Positions 9,777-18,218 of a stretch of 64,000 nucleotides of DNA are shown one piece after another; positions within the stretch are counted from its first letter, which is position 1, and each line of letters starts with the position of its first letter. Position numbers and translations under genes: made by a program. The notes under the pieces were generated by a model, which was given only the letters and a program-made list of their open reading frames with translations, was not told the origin of the DNA and ran no database searches. Source of the DNA: Amycolatopsis camponoti (lineage in GTDB: Bacteria > Actinomycetota > Actinomycetes > Mycobacteriales > Pseudonocardiaceae); contig NZ_CABVGP010000002.1 of assembly GCF_902497555.1 (NCBI RefSeq), forward strand, positions 2,492,501 through 2,556,500, given 5' to 3'.

Positions 9777-10642
9777 GCCGATCGCTCGGCTTCTCGCGTA
9801 GCCGTCCACGAGCTGAGCAGGCGCAACGCTTCGTCCGACGGCGAGCCCGGCTCGGCGGTGTAGATCGTGAGAGTGAGGCCGGGTTCCGCGGCCAGTTCGA
9901 GACCTTCGTAGGCCAGGGTGAGGTTGCCGACGACCGGGTGGTGGAAGGTCTTCGAGCCGGTGCCGTGGTGACGGACGTTGTGCGCGCCCCAGCGCGTGCG
10001 GAACTCGTCGCTGCGGGTCGACAGCTCGCCCACCAGGTCGTGCAGGCCCTTGTCGTGTGGATTGCGGCCGGCCTCGGTGTGCAGGATCGCGACGCAGACG
10101 TCGGCGAAGAACCCCCAGTCCGGGTAGAACCGGTGCGAGGCCGGGTCGAGGAACTGGAACCGGGCGAAGTTCGGTGGCTGCTGCGGGCTCGCGTAGATCT
10201 CGGAGTAGAAGGCTCGCGCCAGGCCGTTCGCGGCCAGCAGATCCATCCGTCCATTGCGGACGAACGCGGGTCCTCCGGTGACCGCGTCGAGGACCCACTG
10301 CAGACTGCGGTGCGGAGTCCGTTGCGCGCTCTTCGGCCGCCGCCGCAGGATCGCGGTCGTGCCGTCCGCCGCGTGGGCAAGGGCCAGCAGGTGGGCCCGT
10401 TCCGCGTCGTCGAGCCGGAGCGCCCGGGCCACCGCGTCCAGCACGGAAGCCGAGACGCCGGCGAGGTTTCCGCGCTCCAGCTTGGCGTAGTACTCGACGC
10501 TCACATCGGCCAGCGCGGCGACCTCGCTGCGGCGCAGTCCCGGCACCCGGCGTTTGCTCCCGGTGGGGAGCCCGGCCTGCGCCGGGGTGATCTTGGCCCG
10601 CCGCGAGACGAGGAACTCGCGTATTTCCTGACGATTGTCCAC
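9689..10642 (-). CDS. XRE-family regulator with MmyB-like ligand-binding domain
   Basis: This 317-aa protein begins MDNRQEIREFLVSRR and has the same HTH and MmyB-like domains as its neighbour at 8910. The two are clearly duplicates, sharing LVGELSTRSDEF, RWGAHNVR and YTAEPGSPS. It carries about 35 extra C-terminal residues rich in Ser, Ala, Arg and Glu, encoded antisense to the tail of the neighbouring gene. That tail may be accidental read-on. The upstream strand has a GGTGTACCGACAG site at 10682. The divergent target may be the SDR gene at 10797. Confidence 0.88.
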   Translation of the reverse strand: MDNRQEIREFLVSRRAKITPAQAGLPTGSKRRVPGLRRSEVAALADVSVEYYAKLERGNLAGVSASVLDAVARALRLDDAERAHLLALAHAADGTTAILRRRPKSAQRTPHRSLQWVLDAVTGGPAFVRNGRMDLLAANGLARAFYSEIYASPQQPPNFARFQFLDPASHRFYPDWGFFADVCVAILHTEAGRNPHDKGLHDLVGELSTRSDEFRTRWGAHNVRHHGTGSKTFHHPVVGNLTLAYEGLELAAEPGLTLTIYTAEPGSPSDEALRLLSSWTATREAERSAQPSAPRGEASQDARSASASADGEPGSAV

Positions 10643-10681
10643 CCCGCCACCCTAAGTCCGGCAGCCCGCGCGAAGGGTCCT

Positions 10682-10695
10682 CTGTCGGTACACCT
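10682..10695 (-). promoter_or_regulatory. GTAC-type half-site upstream of XRE gene
   Basis: Read on the minus strand this is AGGTGTACCGACAG, one base different from the core of the sites at 6362 and 8856. It lies about 40 bp upstream of the regulator start at 10642. The right arm of the dyad is not conserved. A second fragment, AGGCACTGCC at 10740-10749, equals the reverse complement of the right part of the 6362 site. Confidence 0.35.
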
Positions 10696-10796
10696 TTCGA
10701 GAGAACCTTTCGGCTCGTCTCCGTCACTGATTGCGTCGTAGGCACTGCCGAAGCGAGGCACCATCGAACCGCCCCTTGAACTCGAGGAAGACGAAC

Positions 10797-11564
10797 ATGA
10801 ACCCTGTTTACGATTTCACCGGCCAGGTCGCCTTCGTCACCGGCGCCGCCTCAGGCATGGGCTTGGCCACCGCCCGTGCCTTCGCCGAGTCCGGCGCGGC
10901 GGTCACGGTCACCGACGTCGATGCGGCCGCGCTCGACACGGTGGCGAAGGAGCTGACCGCCGCGGGGCACCGGGTCTTGGCGCTCAGGTGCGACGTCGCT
11001 GACGAACAGCAGGTCGCCGCCGCGGTCGATCGGACCGTCGAGACTTTCGGACGGCTCGACCTGGCCTACAACAACGCCGGTATCCAGATCCCGCCGAGCG
11101 ACGCCGCCGACGAGCCCGCCGAGCGGTTCGACCGCGTCAACGCGGTCAATCTGCGTGGCATCTGGGCCTGTATGAAGCACGAGCTGCGGCACATGCGGGC
11201 GCAGGGCAGCGGAGCCATCGTCAACTGCTCCTCGCTGGGTGGCCTCGTCGGCATCCCGGGCCGGGCGTCCTACCACGCGTCCAAGCACGGGGTGATCGGC
11301 CTGACCGGGAGTGCCGCCCTGGAGTACGCCCCGCGCGGTATCCGGATCAACGCGATCTGCCCCGGCACCATCGACACCCTCATGGTCAGCGACATGATCG
11401 CCAAGGGTGAACTCGACCGCGCCGAGGCCGAGGCCAATCAGCCCATCGGCCGGCTCGGCACCGCGGAGGAGATCGCGCAAGCCGTCCTTTGGCTGTGCAG
11501 CCCCGGCGCTGGTTTCGTCGTCGGCGTGGCTCTGCCGGTCGACGGCGGCTACGTGGCCCGCTGA
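10797..11564 (+). CDS. SDR-family oxidoreductase
   Basis: This 255-aa classical short-chain dehydrogenase has the cofactor motif TGAASGMG near residue 14, NNAG near 90, the Ser of NCSSLGG, the catalytic pair in YHASK, and PGTIDT after it. Such enzymes carry out NAD(P)-linked alcohol/ketone interconversion. The ATG at 10797 follows GAGGAAG and is the natural SDR N-terminus (VYDFTGQVAFVTG). It ends 29 bp before the first IclR-type palindrome but has no such palindrome upstream, so it may belong to region 1 control rather than the IclR regulon. Confidence 0.9.
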   Translation: MNPVYDFTGQVAFVTGAASGMGLATARAFAESGAAVTVTDVDAAALDTVAKELTAAGHRVLALRCDVADEQQVAAAVDRTVETFGRLDLAYNNAGIQIPPSDAADEPAERFDRVNAVNLRGIWACMKHELRHMRAQGSGAIVNCSSLGGLVGIPGRASYHASKHGVIGLTGSAALEYAPRGIRINAICPGTIDTLMVSDMIAKGELDRAEAEANQPIGRLGTAEEIAQAVLWLCSPGAGFVVGVALPVDGGYVAR

Positions 11565-11592
11565 CGTCAGAGCACGAACCGCGGCAACGACA

Positions 11593-11625
11593 TTGACAAA
11601 GTCTCATAATACAGGATATTTTGAA
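11593..11625. promoter_or_regulatory. IclR-type 33-bp palindrome/promoter, copy 1
   Basis: The arms TTGACAAAGTC and GATATTTTGAA flank an 11-bp centre. On the plus strand TTGACA (11593) and TATTTT (11617) are 18 bp apart, a good -35/-10 pair pointing at the SnoaL-cupin gene. This is one of five copies in the cluster. Confidence 0.7.
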
Positions 11626-11679
11626 CATGCTTGTCAGTGAAATATACGGATTTCCCTCTACGTCGAAGGGCTGGTCGCC

Positions 11680-12600
11680 ATGCGTGCTGCTGCTGACAAG
11701 GTCGGACTGCTGACCCGGTATTACGCGGCCATGGCGACCAACGATTCCCAGGATTTCGGGTCATACTACGCGGAAAACATGACCCTGAAATTCGGGAACA
11801 GCCCGGAGATCGACGGGCGAGACAACATCGTCGCGGCTTTCAAGGGCATGCTCGACCGAGTCGTATCGCTGGAACACGACCTCGTGAACGCCTGGGAAGA
11901 AGAGGGCGGGGTCGTCTTCTTCGAGTCCGTTGGACGGTGGACGCTCCGCGGCGGCGCGGTGATCGAGATCAACGCGGCTTCCAAGATCACCATCGTCGAC
12001 GAGCAGTTCGTCGACCAGCGCATCTATGTGGACAACGCGCCGGTATTCGAAGCGCTTGAGCGTGAATCAAGCATGGCCGGAGAACATCGCGAATTTCAAT
12101 CGCGCCTGATCGTCACCGGACTGGATGCCGACGGCAAGTCCGCTTTCGTGAGCGATGGGCCGACGACCGATCGTCTCGTCGCTGACGGTTATACCCGCAA
12201 CCACCTGTGGCAGGCGACGGAAGTGCCGACCCCGGTCATGGCGGCGAACGGCCCCGGTGGCGCCTCGGTCATCCCGCCGCCGCCGGCCGGCTACAACTAC
12301 GTGATCACGGCCTTCGCTCCGGACAGCGAATGGGACTACGAGGGCGGCTACGCGCGAATCCTGGCCGAGTCGGGTGCCGGTGACGCCGTTGATCCGACGG
12401 ATGCCCCGGGTATGCACACGACGGACACGATCGACATCGTCACCGTGATATCCGGCGAAGCGTGCGTTCTGCTCGACACCGGCGAGACGACGATGAGGCA
12501 GGGCGACACGATCGTTCAGCGCGGCACCAAGCACGCCTGGCGGAATCGTGCGCACGAACCCTGCGTGGTCTCGGCTGTTCACGTCAGCGTGCTTCGCTGA
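11680..12600 (+). CDS. SnoaL-like domain fused to a cupin
   Basis: This 306-aa protein has two parts. Residues 1 to about 125 look like a SnoaL/NTF2-like ketosteroid-isomerase fold (LLTRYYAAMATNDSQDF, DGRDNIVAAFKGML, ASKITIVDEQFVDQ). Residues about 140-306 resemble the cupin family that acts on small aromatic or acidic metabolites, with HTTDTIDIVTVISGE, LLDTGETTMRQGD and GTKHAWRN giving the metal-site His residues. No function is established for this fusion; decarboxylase, isomerase or hydrolase activity is possible. It is the first gene behind palindrome copy 1 and is followed 43 bp later by a second, broken cupin gene. Confidence 0.8.
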   Translation: MRAAADKVGLLTRYYAAMATNDSQDFGSYYAENMTLKFGNSPEIDGRDNIVAAFKGMLDRVVSLEHDLVNAWEEEGGVVFFESVGRWTLRGGAVIEINAASKITIVDEQFVDQRIYVDNAPVFEALERESSMAGEHREFQSRLIVTGLDADGKSAFVSDGPTTDRLVADGYTRNHLWQATEVPTPVMAANGPGGASVIPPPPAGYNYVITAFAPDSEWDYEGGYARILAESGAGDAVDPTDAPGMHTTDTIDIVTVISGEACVLLDTGETTMRQGDTIVQRGTKHAWRNRAHEPCVVSAVHVSVLR

Positions 12601-12643
12601 CGCGCCACTTGTCGACTTCAGTTCGGCGGATCAAGGAAGGCGT

Positions 12644-13138
12644 ATGGAGCACGAGACCCGCGATCTGCCGCCCACGGCGCGCCGCGTAATCGTCGGGGAC
12701 GACGAGGCTGCGTCGTCCACGGTCGTCGCCGACGAACGGAACCTTCCCCGCACCCGGCTTCCCAACGGGATCCTGCTACAGGAACTGTGGCAGCAACGAG
12801 ATATCCCGGCCAAGCGCGAAGACCTGTAGGAGTCCGAGTGGACACTGGGGCCGGCCGCGCCGACCGAGGGCGCGGTCGTCCGCATTCTCACGGTGCCGGC
12901 GGCAACCGGCTCCGCAGTCCTGGAGCCGGACCTGCACACGGACCCGTCCCTGCATGTCATCGCGATGCTCACCGATGAACTGGACGTCATTCTGGAGCGT
13001 GGCGAGGTCACCCTGAGCGTCGGGGACTCGATCGTGCTGCGAGACAGCAAGCATGATCTTCGGAACACGCAATCGAGGCCGGCGTCGTTCGTCTACACCT
13101 CTTTTCCGCTCACACGTAGCGAACGTGGCGGCCGCTGA
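12644..13138 (+). pseudogene. Cupin gene interrupted by an in-frame TAG
   Basis: An ATG at 12644 with AAGGAAGG in front opens a frame that reads RRVIVGDDEAASSTVV and ELWQQRDIPAKREDL, then hits TAG at 12827-12829. It continues in the same frame as WTLGPAAPTEGAVVRIL and a cupin barrel (SLHVIAMLTDE, LERGEVTLSVGDSIVLRD) to TGA at 13136. Both halves match one continuous cupin like the second domain of the upstream gene, so a single nonsense change is the simplest explanation. TAG is rare in such genomes. The usual first metal-binding His cluster is also weak (HTDPSLHV). The remaining 61-aa N-terminal product is unlikely to fold. Readthrough or a sequencing error are alternatives. Confidence 0.75.
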
Positions 13139-13204
13139 CAATGAGAGCCGGGCCGCGGGCCTGGTGCCGGCCGAAAGGGCGGCGCCAGGCCCACGGCGCC
13201 GTCG

Positions 13205-13984
13205 TCAGTTCCAGATTCCGACGGTCTGGCCGCCGTCGACGACCATCGCGTGCCCGGTCGCGAACCCGCCGAGGTCGGAACACAGCCACAGCACCGCAGA
13301 CGCGATCTCCTCGGGCCTGCCCATCCTCCCGACGGGCTCCTGACTGATCACCCGGGCCCGTCCTTCCGGGGTGCCGCCGGAAAACCTGCCCATCATCGGC
13401 GTTTCGATGATGCCCGGACAGATCGCATTGACCCTGATCCCCTGCGCGGCATAATCCAAGGCCGCGGACTTCGTGAGGCCGATGAGGCCGTGCTTGGCGG
13501 CGACGTACGCGGCCTGCCCCCGGATCCCGGTCACGCCGGCACCGGACGAAGTGTTGACGATGGACCCGCCGCCGTGCTCGAGCATGGCCGGGATCTCGTA
13601 CTTCATCGACAAGAACGCGCTACGCAGGTCGATGTCGATCAGGCGTGACCAGTCCTCCTCGGTGATGTCGACGAGAGGTGCCGGCGGTTGTTCGATACCG
13701 GCATTGTTGAACGCGACATCGAGGCGACCGAAATGGTTGACCGTTTCTACGACAGCGGCCTGGATGTCACTGGCCGAGGTCACGTCGCACTTGACGGTGA
13801 GTACCTGGCCGCCGAACTCGGCGACGAGCCGAGAGGTCTCTTCGTTGGCGGCGGTGTCGATGTCGGCCAAGGTCACGCTGGCGCCTTCGGTGGCGAATGC
13901 GGTCGCGGTGGCCCGCCCGATGCCGCTGCCGGCGCCGGTCACGATCGCGACCTTTCCGGCAAACCTGCGTTCAGTCATGGTCAA
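13205..13984 (-). CDS. SDR-family oxidoreductase (glucose 1-dehydrogenase-like)
   Basis: This 259-aa protein has [24 protein letters not shown] and PGIIETPM in the classical SDR order, with the C-terminal VDGGQTVG. Members close to this pattern are often annotated as glucose 1-dehydrogenase or 3-oxoacyl-ACP-reductase-like, and the substrate cannot be told from motifs. It lies 27 bp downstream of the sugar-porter gene at 14012-15451 in the same direction, so both are probably transcribed from palindrome copy 2. It converges with the broken cupin gene. Confidence 0.9.
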   Translation of the reverse strand: MTMTERRFAGKVAIVTGAGSGIGRATATAFATEGASVTLADIDTAANEETSRLVAEFGGQVLTVKCDVTSASDIQAAVVETVNHFGRLDVAFNNAGIEQPPAPLVDITEEDWSRLIDIDLRSAFLSMKYEIPAMLEHGGGSIVNTSSGAGVTGIRGQAAYVAAKHGLIGLTKSAALDYAAQGIRVNAICPGIIETPMMGRFSGGTPEGRARVISQEPVGRMGRPEEIASAVLWLCSDLGGFATGHAMVVDGGQTVGIWN

Positions 13985-14011
13985 GTTTCACTTTCGTTGG
14001 TGGGTGGTGTC

Positions 14012-15451
14012 TCAGGAGTGGTGAAGAAGCTTGCCGCCCTGGCTGTCGCGCATCTCGATCTCGAGCTCTTCCAGGGTGCGCCCCTTCGTTTCCGGAATGT
14101 ACCGAAACGCGAACAGAGCGGCCAGCACGTTGAGCGCCATGAAGCCGGCGAACACCGGAACCGAGCCGAAACGCTGAGCGAGAATCGGGAAGAGGAAGGA
14201 GATGAGAGAATTCGCGCACCACAGGCCGCAGAGCGAGGCGCCCATGGCGAATCCGCGGATCGGCAACGGGAACAGTTCCGAGAGCACCAGGAACCCGGTG
14301 GTTCCCAGGAAGGTCACCATGAATGTCGTCACCAGCAGCATGAACAGCAGGATCAGGTACGAACGCAGGTTCGAGTCGGGGAGCAGATAGGTGATGAGGA
14401 GTCCGAGGTGTGAAGCGGCGACACCAGTGAAACCGAGCAACATCATCTTGCGGCGTCCTGTGACGCCGAGAACCCACATGCCCACCACGGTGAAGACGAT
14501 CATGACGATTCCGACGGTGACCGAGGCGAGCAATGACGCCGATCGGGTGAGGCCGGAGTTCTCCAGGACGGTCGGCGCGTAGTACATGACCACGTTGATG
14601 CCGGTGGTCTGCTGCGCGATGGCCAGGACGATCCCGATCAGGATCAAGCGCTTCATCCAGGGTGCATTGCGCAGGGTGGCGAAGACGGAGATCTTGCCCT
14701 CGATCGCGTCGGCTTCGACGATGGCGGTGATCTGCTGGTATTCGCCCTCGACCCGGTCGGCGAGGTGCGCCCGCTCCAGCGTGCGCCGCACGTCCGGCCA
14801 CATCTGCTTGCTTGCGTACCAACGGGGGGTGTCCGGCAGGGAGAGCATGCCGAAGAGAAGCACTACAGCGGGAATGACTGCGACCCCGATCATGTAGCGC
14901 CATACGTCGTGACCGCTGACCATGTTGGCGAGTATCGCGTTGAAGACGAAAGCCAGGAACAGTCCGGTGGTCAGCATGAGCTGGTTCATCGTGACGATAC
15001 GACCGCGCTGCGAAGCCGGCGCCATCTCGGCGAGGTACAGCGGAACGACAACGGAGGCGACGCCGACGGCGTAACCGAGCGCGATCCGAGCCACAACCAG
15101 GATCAAGACGTTGGGTGCCAGGGCGCACGCGATCGTGCTGATGACGAAGATGACGCCGGCTATCACCAGCGACTTCTTCCTTCCCGCCCGGTCTGCGATG
15201 GGCCCGCCCAGAAGTGCGCCGGACGTCGCGCCCGGGAACAGCAGTGAGGTGACGACCAGGCCCTCGGTGACGGCCGTCAAATGGAAGTCTTCGCGCAGGT
15301 ATACCAGCGCTCCTGCGATCACCCCGGTGTCCAGGCCGAAGAGGAGACCGCCGAGGCTGGCGATCACGGTCAGCCGGAGGATGAACGTTCTGGGGTCTTC
15401 GCGACCGGCTGTCGTGGTCGAGACTCGTGTGGGCTGGGAGTGGTCGGACAC
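14012..15451 (-). CDS. MFS transporter, sugar porter family
   Basis: This 479-aa, 12-helix protein carries the sugar-porter signatures: GGLLFGLDTGVIAGAL in helix 1, DRAGRKK after helix 2, LPDTPRWY after helix 6, QQTTGINVVMYYAPT in helix 7, and RYIPETKGRTLEELE at the C-terminus. Family members move hexoses, pentoses, polyols or related compounds with H+. It is the first gene of a two-gene unit (with the SDR at 13205) read leftward from palindrome copy 2, and a substrate of this catabolic cluster is its probable cargo. Confidence 0.93.
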   Translation of the reverse strand: MSDHSQPTRVSTTTAGREDPRTFILRLTVIASLGGLLFGLDTGVIAGALVYLREDFHLTAVTEGLVVTSLLFPGATSGALLGGPIADRAGRKKSLVIAGVIFVISTIACALAPNVLILVVARIALGYAVGVASVVVPLYLAEMAPASQRGRIVTMNQLMLTTGLFLAFVFNAILANMVSGHDVWRYMIGVAVIPAVVLLFGMLSLPDTPRWYASKQMWPDVRRTLERAHLADRVEGEYQQITAIVEADAIEGKISVFATLRNAPWMKRLILIGIVLAIAQQTTGINVVMYYAPTVLENSGLTRSASLLASVTVGIVMIVFTVVGMWVLGVTGRRKMMLLGFTGVAASHLGLLITYLLPDSNLRSYLILLFMLLVTTFMVTFLGTTGFLVLSELFPLPIRGFAMGASLCGLWCANSLISFLFPILAQRFGSVPVFAGFMALNVLAALFAFRYIPETKGRTLEELEIEMRDSQGGKLLHHS

Positions 15452-15710
15452 GAGATCTCCTCAGAGGTCAGCCGGGCCGAAGATGGAAACTTCGCACCGG
15501 TGGGATCGACGTTGATCGGTCATGCGTGCTGCTGCCTTCGAGTAGGTGTCCGGGACCTGGGGACACGACGATGTGTTACGAGGTAGCCGTTCCGTCTCGA
15601 CGCGGGTGGAGCGTCGCGATCAAGATCAGCCGCCGGCCTGGCCGGGGCAGAGGTGGCTCGACAGGGCTGATGCGCCGACTGTGACGGCGGGCACAGCTCC
15701 CGACTGCCGA

Positions 15711-15743
15711 TCGACAATATCCTATGATATGAGACTTCGTCAA
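15711..15743. promoter_or_regulatory. IclR-type 33-bp palindrome/promoter, copy 2
   Basis: The left arm is TCGACAATATC and the right arm GACTTCGTCAA. On the minus strand TTGACG and TATTGT, 18 bp apart, form a promoter for the sugar porter. The plus-strand pair (TCGACA, CTTCGT) is weak, so the rightward SDR gene may depend on another start. Confidence 0.65.
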
Positions 15744-15878
15744 CTTCCGAACTGACCGGAGGGGCGAGGACGACATCCCGCTGAGGGGTGTACTCAGAGA
15801 GCCTCCTTGTCTTTCGCCCGGCTGCCTACACTCGGTTGTCTGTCAGGAGATTCGTTGATCCGAACAGGAAGGACCACC

Positions 15879-16544
15879 ATGACCACCATCGCCGTTGTCG
15901 GAGCCGGCGCCGGACTCGGCCAGGCCACGGCGCGCCGGTTCGGACACGAGGGGTTCTCAGTGGCGCTCGTCTCCCGCGCTCAGGAGAACGTCGACCGGCT
16001 CGCCGGCGAGCTGACCCGGGAAGGGATCACCGCCCGCGGCTACGCGGCGGATGTCCGGGACCGGGCCACGCTCGCGGACGTGCTCGGCCGGGCGGCAGCG
16101 GATCTCGGCCCCGTCGAGGTTCTGCAGTACAGTCCGGTGCCACGGCAGGAGTTCCTGCGTTCGGTGCTCGACACCACAGTGGACGAACTTGCCGCGGCAA
16201 CGGAGTTCTCGATCCTCGGCGTGGCGACCGCGGTGGCACAGGTTCTGCCCGGCATGCGCGAACGGGGACGGGGCACGGTTCTGCTCGTGAACGGTTCCAG
16301 TGCTGTGACACCGAACGGCAAGGTCGCGGGCACCTCCACCGCGTTCGCCGGGGAATCGGCTTACGGCGCGATGTTGCACGACGCGCTGGCACCGGAGGGC
16401 GTTCACGTTGCCCAGCTCGTCATTCCCGGCGCGATCGGCGGCGGCGATCCGCTGTATGCGCCGGATGCCCTGGCTGACCGGCTCTGGACGATCCACCGCG
16501 GGCGCGGCGTCTACCGCACCACCGTCGGCGAGGTGATCGTGTGA
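15879..16544 (+). CDS. Atypical SDR-like protein lacking the catalytic YxxxK
   Basis: This 221-aa Rossmann-fold protein has VGAGAGLGQ as its dinucleotide-binding loop and the usual SDR spacing (YAADVRD, NGSSAV, VIPGAIGG). The NNAG position reads LQYSPVP, and the active-site region reads SAYGAML, with no Lys four residues after Tyr. It may therefore not be a standard dehydrogenase; a binding or regulatory role, or altered chemistry, is possible. The ATG at 15879 follows AGGAAGG. The stop overlaps the GTG of the lipoprotein gene (GTGA), so the two are translated together. Confidence 0.8.
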   Translation: MTTIAVVGAGAGLGQATARRFGHEGFSVALVSRAQENVDRLAGELTREGITARGYAADVRDRATLADVLGRAAADLGPVEVLQYSPVPRQEFLRSVLDTTVDELAAATEFSILGVATAVAQVLPGMRERGRGTVLLVNGSSAVTPNGKVAGTSTAFAGESAYGAMLHDALAPEGVHVAQLVIPGAIGGGDPLYAPDALADRLWTIHRGRGVYRTTVGEVIV

Positions 16545-17077
16545 CCGCATCCGCCGCCCCATCGACCATGATTGTGCCGCGACGTCTCGGCGCCTTCGCC
16601 TTCGCAGTGCTGGCCGGTCTCCTCCTGGCCGCATGCGGTGCGAGCGAACCACAACCTGGGGCGCGTGAGCAGCCGGGAACACCCGCGAAGACGAGCGGTT
16701 CGGGAGCTGCGGCGCGGGAGGGAACCGCGGTCCGGATCAGAATCGGCGAGCAGACCGTCCCCGTCACAGTGTTCGACACCCCGACCGGCCGGGCGTTGCT
16801 CGACCGGCTCCCGCTCACCCTCTCGTTTTCCGACCACAACGGGGCAGAGAAGACCAGTCCCTTGCCCCAGCCGCTGCCGATGGACGGGATGCCGGAAGGC
16901 GACGATCCCCAGCCGGCCGACCTCGGCTACTACGCGCCCTGGAACAATCTCGTTCTCTACTACGCGGACGTGCCCTACTGGAACGGCATCGCCCGCATCG
17001 GTCACATCGACGGAGACATGTCGGCCATCGCTTCCCACGCCGGCGATTTCACCGCCACAGTGGAAAAGGCCGCGTGA
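16541..17077 (+). CDS. Cyclophilin-like-fold lipoprotein
   Basis: This 178-aa protein starts at GTG 16541, overlapping the previous stop. A basic N-terminus and the hydrophobic stretch FAFAVLAGLLLAAC end in a lipobox (LLAAC), so it should be a lipid-anchored surface protein after cleavage before Cys. The mature part resembles the small cyclophilin-like fold family (RIRIGEQTVPVTVFDTPTGRALLDRLP, DLGYYAPWNNLVLYY, GIARIGHIDGD). Its biochemical role in that family is not known. Coupling to the SDR-like gene suggests they act on the same compound or in the same process. Confidence 0.8.
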   Translation: MTASAAPSTMIVPRRLGAFAFAVLAGLLLAACGASEPQPGAREQPGTPAKTSGSGAAAREGTAVRIRIGEQTVPVTVFDTPTGRALLDRLPLTLSFSDHNGAEKTSPLPQPLPMDGMPEGDDPQPADLGYYAPWNNLVLYYADVPYWNGIARIGHIDGDMSAIASHAGDFTATVEKAA

Positions 17078-17129
17078 CCGCCATCGCTGCGTGGATCACC
17101 CACCGGGTGCCCTGAGACCCCGCAGCACT

Positions 17130-18218
17130 TCAGGACGAGAGCTGGTCGATGATCGAGGCCACCACGTCACCCGTTTTCGCCTTGCCGCCGACGTCGGGAG
17201 TGAGCACGCCGGCCGCCGTGGTGGCCTCGATCGCGGCCCGCACCCGGCCGGCTTCTGCCGAAAGCCCGAAATGATCGAGCATCAGCGCGGCACTGCCGAT
17301 GGCGCCGATCGGATTGGCCAGTCCCCGTCCGGCAATGTCCGGCGCCGAGCCGTGAACCGGTTCGAACATCGACGGGAAACGCCGTTCGGGGTTGAGGTTC
17401 GCACTCGCGGCGAGGCCGAGGCTGCCGGCGAGCGCGGAACCGAGGTCGGAGAGGATGTCGGCGTGGAGGTTGGACGCGACGACCACCGAGAGGTCCTCGG
17501 GCCGGAGGACGAACTTCGCCGACATCGCGTCCACGAGCACACTCTCGGTCTCGACATCGGGATAGTCCCGCGCGACGCGGGATAACGTCTCGTCCCACAG
17601 AACCATGCCGTACTGCTGAGCGTTGCTCTTCGTCACCGAGGACACCTTCTTTCGTTCGCGTCCACGAGCGAGCTCAAAGGCGAAGCGGGCGATGCGTTCA
17701 CACCCCTTCTCGGTGAACAGTGCAGTCTGCAACGCGACTTCGTTGCCCGGACCGCGGCCGGACAGGTTACGGCCGCCGAGGCCCGCGTACTCGCCTTCGC
17801 TGTTCTCCCGGACGACCACCCAGTCCAACGGCGTGTCATCGGCCTTGCGCAGCGGTGAGGTGATGCCGGGGTGAAAGTGGACGGGCCGGACGTTGGCCCA
17901 CTGGTCGAAGTTCTGGCAAATCCGCAACCGCAGCCCCCACAAGCTGATGTGGTCGGGCACCGACGGCCAGCCGACAGCGCCGAAGTAGATGGCGTCGAAG
18001 CCCTTGAGCGCGTCCAGGCCGTCGTCGTCCATCATGCGGCCGGTCCGCTCGTAGTACCCGCAGCCCCACGGGAATTCGGTCCAGTCGAAGGCGAACGCAC
18101 CTCCGGAGGCCGCGGCGAGCGCGTCCAGGACAGCGCGTCCCGCAGTGACGACTTCGGTGCCGACGCCGTCCGCCGGGACCGCGGCGATGGTGAAGGTATG
18201 AGCGGCGGGTCCGGTCAC
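17130..18218 (-). CDS. Tartrate dehydrogenase/decarboxylase-like (isocitrate/isopropylmalate DH family)
   Basis: This 362-aa beta-decarboxylating dehydrogenase has the N-terminal pattern VPADGVGTEVVTAG and the tartrate-dehydrogenase hallmark DWTEFPWGCGYYERTGRMM. It also has NSEGEYAG, the catalytic Lys in TKSNAQQYG, VDAMSAKFVLRPEDLSV, and EPVHGSAPDIAGRG near the cofactor site. Tartrate dehydrogenases oxidise tartrate or D-malate using NAD and Mn2+; related enzymes act on other 2-hydroxyacids. It starts at GTG 18218, overlapping the MFS stop (GTGA). Both lie leftward of palindrome copy 3, suggesting import and oxidation of a hydroxy-diacid. Confidence 0.85.
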   Translation of the reverse strand: MTGPAAHTFTIAAVPADGVGTEVVTAGRAVLDALAAASGGAFAFDWTEFPWGCGYYERTGRMMDDDGLDALKGFDAIYFGAVGWPSVPDHISLWGLRLRICQNFDQWANVRPVHFHPGITSPLRKADDTPLDWVVVRENSEGEYAGLGGRNLSGRGPGNEVALQTALFTEKGCERIARFAFELARGRERKKVSSVTKSNAQQYGMVLWDETLSRVARDYPDVETESVLVDAMSAKFVLRPEDLSVVVASNLHADILSDLGSALAGSLGLAASANLNPERRFPSMFEPVHGSAPDIAGRGLANPIGAIGSAALMLDHFGLSAEAGRVRAAIEATTAAGVLTPDVGGKAKTGDVVASIIDQLSS

